Below, in pieces: positions 5,329 to 7,446 of a stretch of DNA of 7,446 bases. A model generated the notes under the pieces. That model saw only the letters and a list, made by a program, of their open reading frames with translations, searched no databases and was not told the DNA's origin. The stretch's first letter is position 1; each line of letters begins with the position of its first letter. This DNA is from Lachnospiraceae bacterium (GTDB lineage Bacteria; Bacillota; Clostridia; Lachnospirales; Lachnospiraceae), in assembly GCA_021199405.1 (NCBI GenBank), contig JAJQID010000079.1, forward strand, positions 1 to 7,446, written 5' to 3'. The position numbers and the translations under genes are program-made.

Positions 5329-6219
5329 ATGCGGATTTTTTGTTTTTTTGCGGCACTGCTTATCATCGCAGCCTGCCTGATTATATATCATGATATTCAT
5401 TATTTTTGTGTTGTAAGATATCAGCTGACCAATCCGAAGCTGAAAAGGCCTCTGCGCCTTGTGGTGCTGGCAGATCTGCATGATGCCAGATTTGGAAAGC
5501 ACAATGAAAGGCTTGCGGAGAAGGTGCGCGGGTTGTCCCCGGATCTGATTCTTATTGCGGGGGATATGGTTACCAGCGGGAAGCACCCGGATTATTCAGG
5601 GGCTGAGGATTTGATCTGTGGCCTTGCGGAAGCCTTCCCGGTTTATTATGGTATGGGCAACCATGAGAGCAGAATTGTGTATGATTCAGCGGAAGACAGA
5701 GAGCGTTTTGAAAAATATCAACGGAAGCTGTCCCGGGCCGGTGTGGTGTTCCTGTGCAATGAGACGGTTGTATTTGACGAGTACAATATCGCTCTTCACG
5801 GTCTGGAGCTGGAGAGGGAATATTACCGGAAATGGGGCAGAAGCTCTCTCCCATCTTATTATATGAGAGAAAAATTCGGAAAAGCCTCTCCGGAAACCTT
5901 TCATCTTCTCATTGCCCACAATCCTGAGTTTTTCCCGCAGTACGCGGACTGGCACGCGGATCTGGTGGTCAGCGGTCATGTTCACGGTGGAATCGTCAGG
6001 CTTCCCGTGCTGGGCGGCGTGATTTCCACCAGCTTTCATCTGTTCCCGAAGTATGACGGCGGTCTTTTTACGGAGGGAAGTTCCACTATGGTGATCAGCC
6101 GGGGACTGGGCTGGCATTCCATTCCTGTCCGGATGTTTAATCCGGGCGAATGCGTGGTGATTGATTTAAAATCTGGAGAAAAAACGGATGGCAATATCTG
6201 TAAAACTGGAGAAATTTGA
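5329..6219 (+). CDS. Membrane-anchored calcineurin-like metallophosphoesterase
   Basis: A 296-residue metal-dependent phosphoesterase of the YkuE/YaeI-like group; the substrate is unknown. An N-terminal hydrophobic segment (residues 3-20) with no lipobox or twin-arginine motif suggests a single membrane anchor. All dinuclear-metal motifs are present in order: DLH (D49, H51), GD (D79), GNHE (N111, H112), AHN (H197) and GHVHGG (H217, H219). It is therefore expected to be active. An in-frame TGA at 5320-5322 rules out a longer protein. The best Shine-Dalgarno match, AGGAAGGA (5306-5313), sits 15 nt from this ATG, longer than usual, so initiation may be inefficient. The 3' end overlaps scpA by 32 nt, pointing to co-transcription and translational coupling. 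Relatives act on phospholipid or nucleotide-sugar diphosphate substrates, but I cannot choose among these from sequence. Confidence 0.92.
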   Translation: MRIFCFFAALLIIAACLIIYHDIHYFCVVRYQLTNPKLKRPLRLVVLADLHDARFGKHNERLAEKVRGLSPDLILIAGDMVTSGKHPDYSGAEDLICGLAEAFPVYYGMGNHESRIVYDSAEDRERFEKYQRKLSRAGVVFLCNETVVFDEYNIALHGLELEREYYRKWGRSSLPSYYMREKFGKASPETFHLLIAHNPEFFPQYADWHADLVVSGHVHGGIVRLPVLGGVISTSFHLFPKYDGGLFTEGSSTMVISRGLGWHSIPVRMFNPGECVVIDLKSGEKTDGNICKTGEI

Positions 6220-7027
6220 AGGTCCGCTGGATCTTTTGCTTCATCTGATTGAAAAAAATAAAATCGATATATACGACATCCCCATAGTGGAAATCACAGA
6301 CCAGTATCTGGACTATATCCGCGCCATGGATCATGAGGATCTGGACGTGGTCAGCGAGTTTCTGGTGATGGCAGCTACCCTTCTGGATATCAAATGCAAA
6401 ATGCTTCTGCCCAAGGAGGTGGACGAGGAGGGAGAGGAGCTGGATCCCAGGGCGGAGCTGGTGGAGAGACTTTTGGAGTACAAGCTTTATAAATATATGT
6501 CCCTGGAATTAAAGGACAGGGAGATGATGGCCGGACGCGCCGTATACCGGGGAGAAAGGCTTCCCGAGGAGGTAAAGGCGTATAAAGCCCCCTTAAATTA
6601 CGGGGAGCTGATTGGAGATATGAACCTTCAGAAGCTGTACGTTTTGTTTGAGCAGTTGTTAAAGCGGCAGGAGGACAAGGTGGATCCTATCCGCAGCCAG
6701 TATGGGGATATCAGAAAAGAGGCTGTGGACGCGGAGAAAAAGGCCGGGTATATCGAGCATTTTATTTTGTCACACAAGCATTTTCGCTTTCAGGAGTTAT
6801 TGGAGAATCCTCATTCCAGGGAGGAGATCGTGGTTACCTTTCTGGTGCTTCTGGAGCTGATGCGGATGGGCAGGGTGACCGTGGAGCAGAACGGGCTTTT
6901 TGACGATATCAGGATTACCTCTCAGGAGACCTTTGAGGATGAGGAGGTCGATGAGAATATTGAGGAAGATATGAGAGCGGGAGTGCGCAAAGAGGATGGA
7001 GAGAGCGGAGGCGAAAGCCGCAATTGA
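6188..7027 (+). CDS. scpA: Segregation and condensation protein A (kleisin of the SMC complex)
   Basis: ScpA is the kleisin that bridges the two heads of the SMC dimer and, with ScpB, forms the bacterial condensin used in chromosome compaction and segregation. The family start is clear: KLEKFEGPLDLLLHLIEKNKIDIYDIPI (residues 6-33), followed by the SMC-neck-binding helices (EFLVMAATLLDIKCKMLLP, 57-75). The middle is charged and helical. The C-terminal winged helix (about 195-243) includes REEIVVTFLVLLELMRMGRV and ends at QNGLFDDIRI. A 34-residue acidic tail (about 246-279) makes the protein slightly long at 279 residues against about 240-260 for many homologues. GGAG (6175-6178) lies 9 nt before the ATG. 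The gene overlaps the phosphoesterase by 32 nt and scpB by 32 nt, each in a different frame. Confidence 0.96.
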   Translation: MAISVKLEKFEGPLDLLLHLIEKNKIDIYDIPIVEITDQYLDYIRAMDHEDLDVVSEFLVMAATLLDIKCKMLLPKEVDEEGEELDPRAELVERLLEYKLYKYMSLELKDREMMAGRAVYRGERLPEEVKAYKAPLNYGELIGDMNLQKLYVLFEQLLKRQEDKVDPIRSQYGDIRKEAVDAEKKAGYIEHFILSHKHFRFQELLENPHSREEIVVTFLVLLELMRMGRVTVEQNGLFDDIRITSQETFEDEEVDENIEEDMRAGVRKEDGESGGESRN

Positions 7028-7446
7028 GGCTATTTTATTTACGGTAGGCGACAGCGTGGAGATTTCCAGGCTGTGCCAGGTGACGGAGCTTGACAAAAAG
7101 GCGGTGACCGGACTGTTAACGGAGCTGCAGGGGGAATATGAAGCGAGAAGCAGTGGTCTGCAGCTGGTATTTCTGGAGGACGCTGTGCAGATGGGAACCC
7201 GGCCGGAGTATTATGGGCAGATCATTCAGATTGCGAAAACACCCAAAAAAATCACCCTGTCAGAGACAGCGCTGGAGACCATGGCGATTGTGGCCTATAA
7301 ACAGCCGGTGACCCGTGTGGAGATTGAAAAGATTCGCGGTGTCAGCAGCGACCATGCCATCAATAAGCTGCTGGAATATGATCTGATTCAGGAGCTGGGA
7401 CGTCTGGATGCGCCCGGGAGACCTATCCTTTTTGGTACTACGGAGC
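6996..7446 (+). CDS. scpB: Segregation and condensation protein B, 3'-truncated by window edge
   Basis: ScpB is the kite subunit: it dimerises and binds the middle region of ScpA in the SMC condensin. 150 codons are visible, from MERAEAKAAIEAILFTVGD onward. The usual length is about 180-200, so some 30-50 residues lie beyond the edge. The N-terminal winged helix (about 5-80) is followed by the second, recognised from ITLSETALETMAIVAYKQPVTR (85-106), IEKIRGVSSDHAINKLLE (108-125) and the DAPGRPILFGTTE stretch (138-150). The ATG at 6996 is the only usable start in frame: an in-frame TGA lies at 6972-6974, with no ATG, GTG or TTG between. GGGAG (6979-6983) is 12 nt upstream and AGAGG directly abuts the ATG, so initiation probably depends on ribosomes finishing scpA, which it overlaps by 32 nt. 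Confidence 0.96.
   Translation, partial: MERAEAKAAIEAILFTVGDSVEISRLCQVTELDKKAVTGLLTELQGEYEARSSGLQLVFLEDAVQMGTRPEYYGQIIQIAKTPKKITLSETALETMAIVAYKQPVTRVEIEKIRGVSSDHAINKLLEYDLIQELGRLDAPGRPILFGTTE

Noticed and set aside
5206..6334. Several minus- and plus-strand short frames within the phosphoesterase gene and its flanks
   Set aside because: They have no ribosome binding sites or domains, and they conflict with a phosphoesterase that has every catalytic motif intact.

Overview
The window looks like an ordinary core-genome stretch from a Gram-positive clostridial bacterium, most likely a Lachnospiraceae-type gut anaerobe. The reasons are the moderate GC content (about 50%), strong AGGAGG-type ribosome binding sites, a bS21 protein of the Firmicutes type, an alanyl-tRNA synthetase with the cysteine-rich insert I associate with clostridial enzymes, a DUF3048/YerB-type lipoprotein, and SMC-partner genes scpA-scpB. 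The taxonomic placement is an inference from gene content, not from a search.

Layout. From the left edge to 2285 (+) is the 3' portion of alaS, missing about its first 115-120 codons. It converges on a minus-strand DUF3048 lipoprotein gene (2421-3554), and a bidirectional hairpin terminator lies between them. A 250-bp divergent intergenic region (3555-3804) then holds two good extended -10 promoters. One drives the lipoprotein leftward, with an 11-bp tandem repeat beside its -35 and a palindrome at its predicted start point. The other drives rpsU rightward. rpsU (3805-3981, 58 codons) is a short but certain gene with its own leader and a strong intrinsic terminator. About 50 bp beyond that terminator starts a secreted DacF-like D-alanyl-D-alanine carboxypeptidase (4076-5239). 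An extended -10 promoter follows and leads into a three-gene operon: a membrane-anchored metallophosphoesterase (5329-6219), scpA (6188-7027) and scpB (6996 to the right edge). Each junction in this operon overlaps by exactly 32 nt.

How the genes relate. alaS and rpsU serve translation. The carboxypeptidase trims peptidoglycan stem peptides outside the membrane, and the lipoprotein is also predicted to be extracytoplasmic. ScpA and ScpB are the kleisin and kite subunits that complete the SMC condensin for chromosome organisation. The phosphoesterase is physically tied to scpA by overlap, but no functional link is known from the sequence.

I found no mobile element, CRISPR array, tRNA, rRNA, toxin-antitoxin pair or phage gene, and no gap over 300 bp without a gene. 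I do not see a previously undescribed multi-gene system. The most interesting material is regulatory: the control region of the DUF3048 gene, the rpsU leader, and the overlapping phosphoesterase-scpA-scpB junctions.
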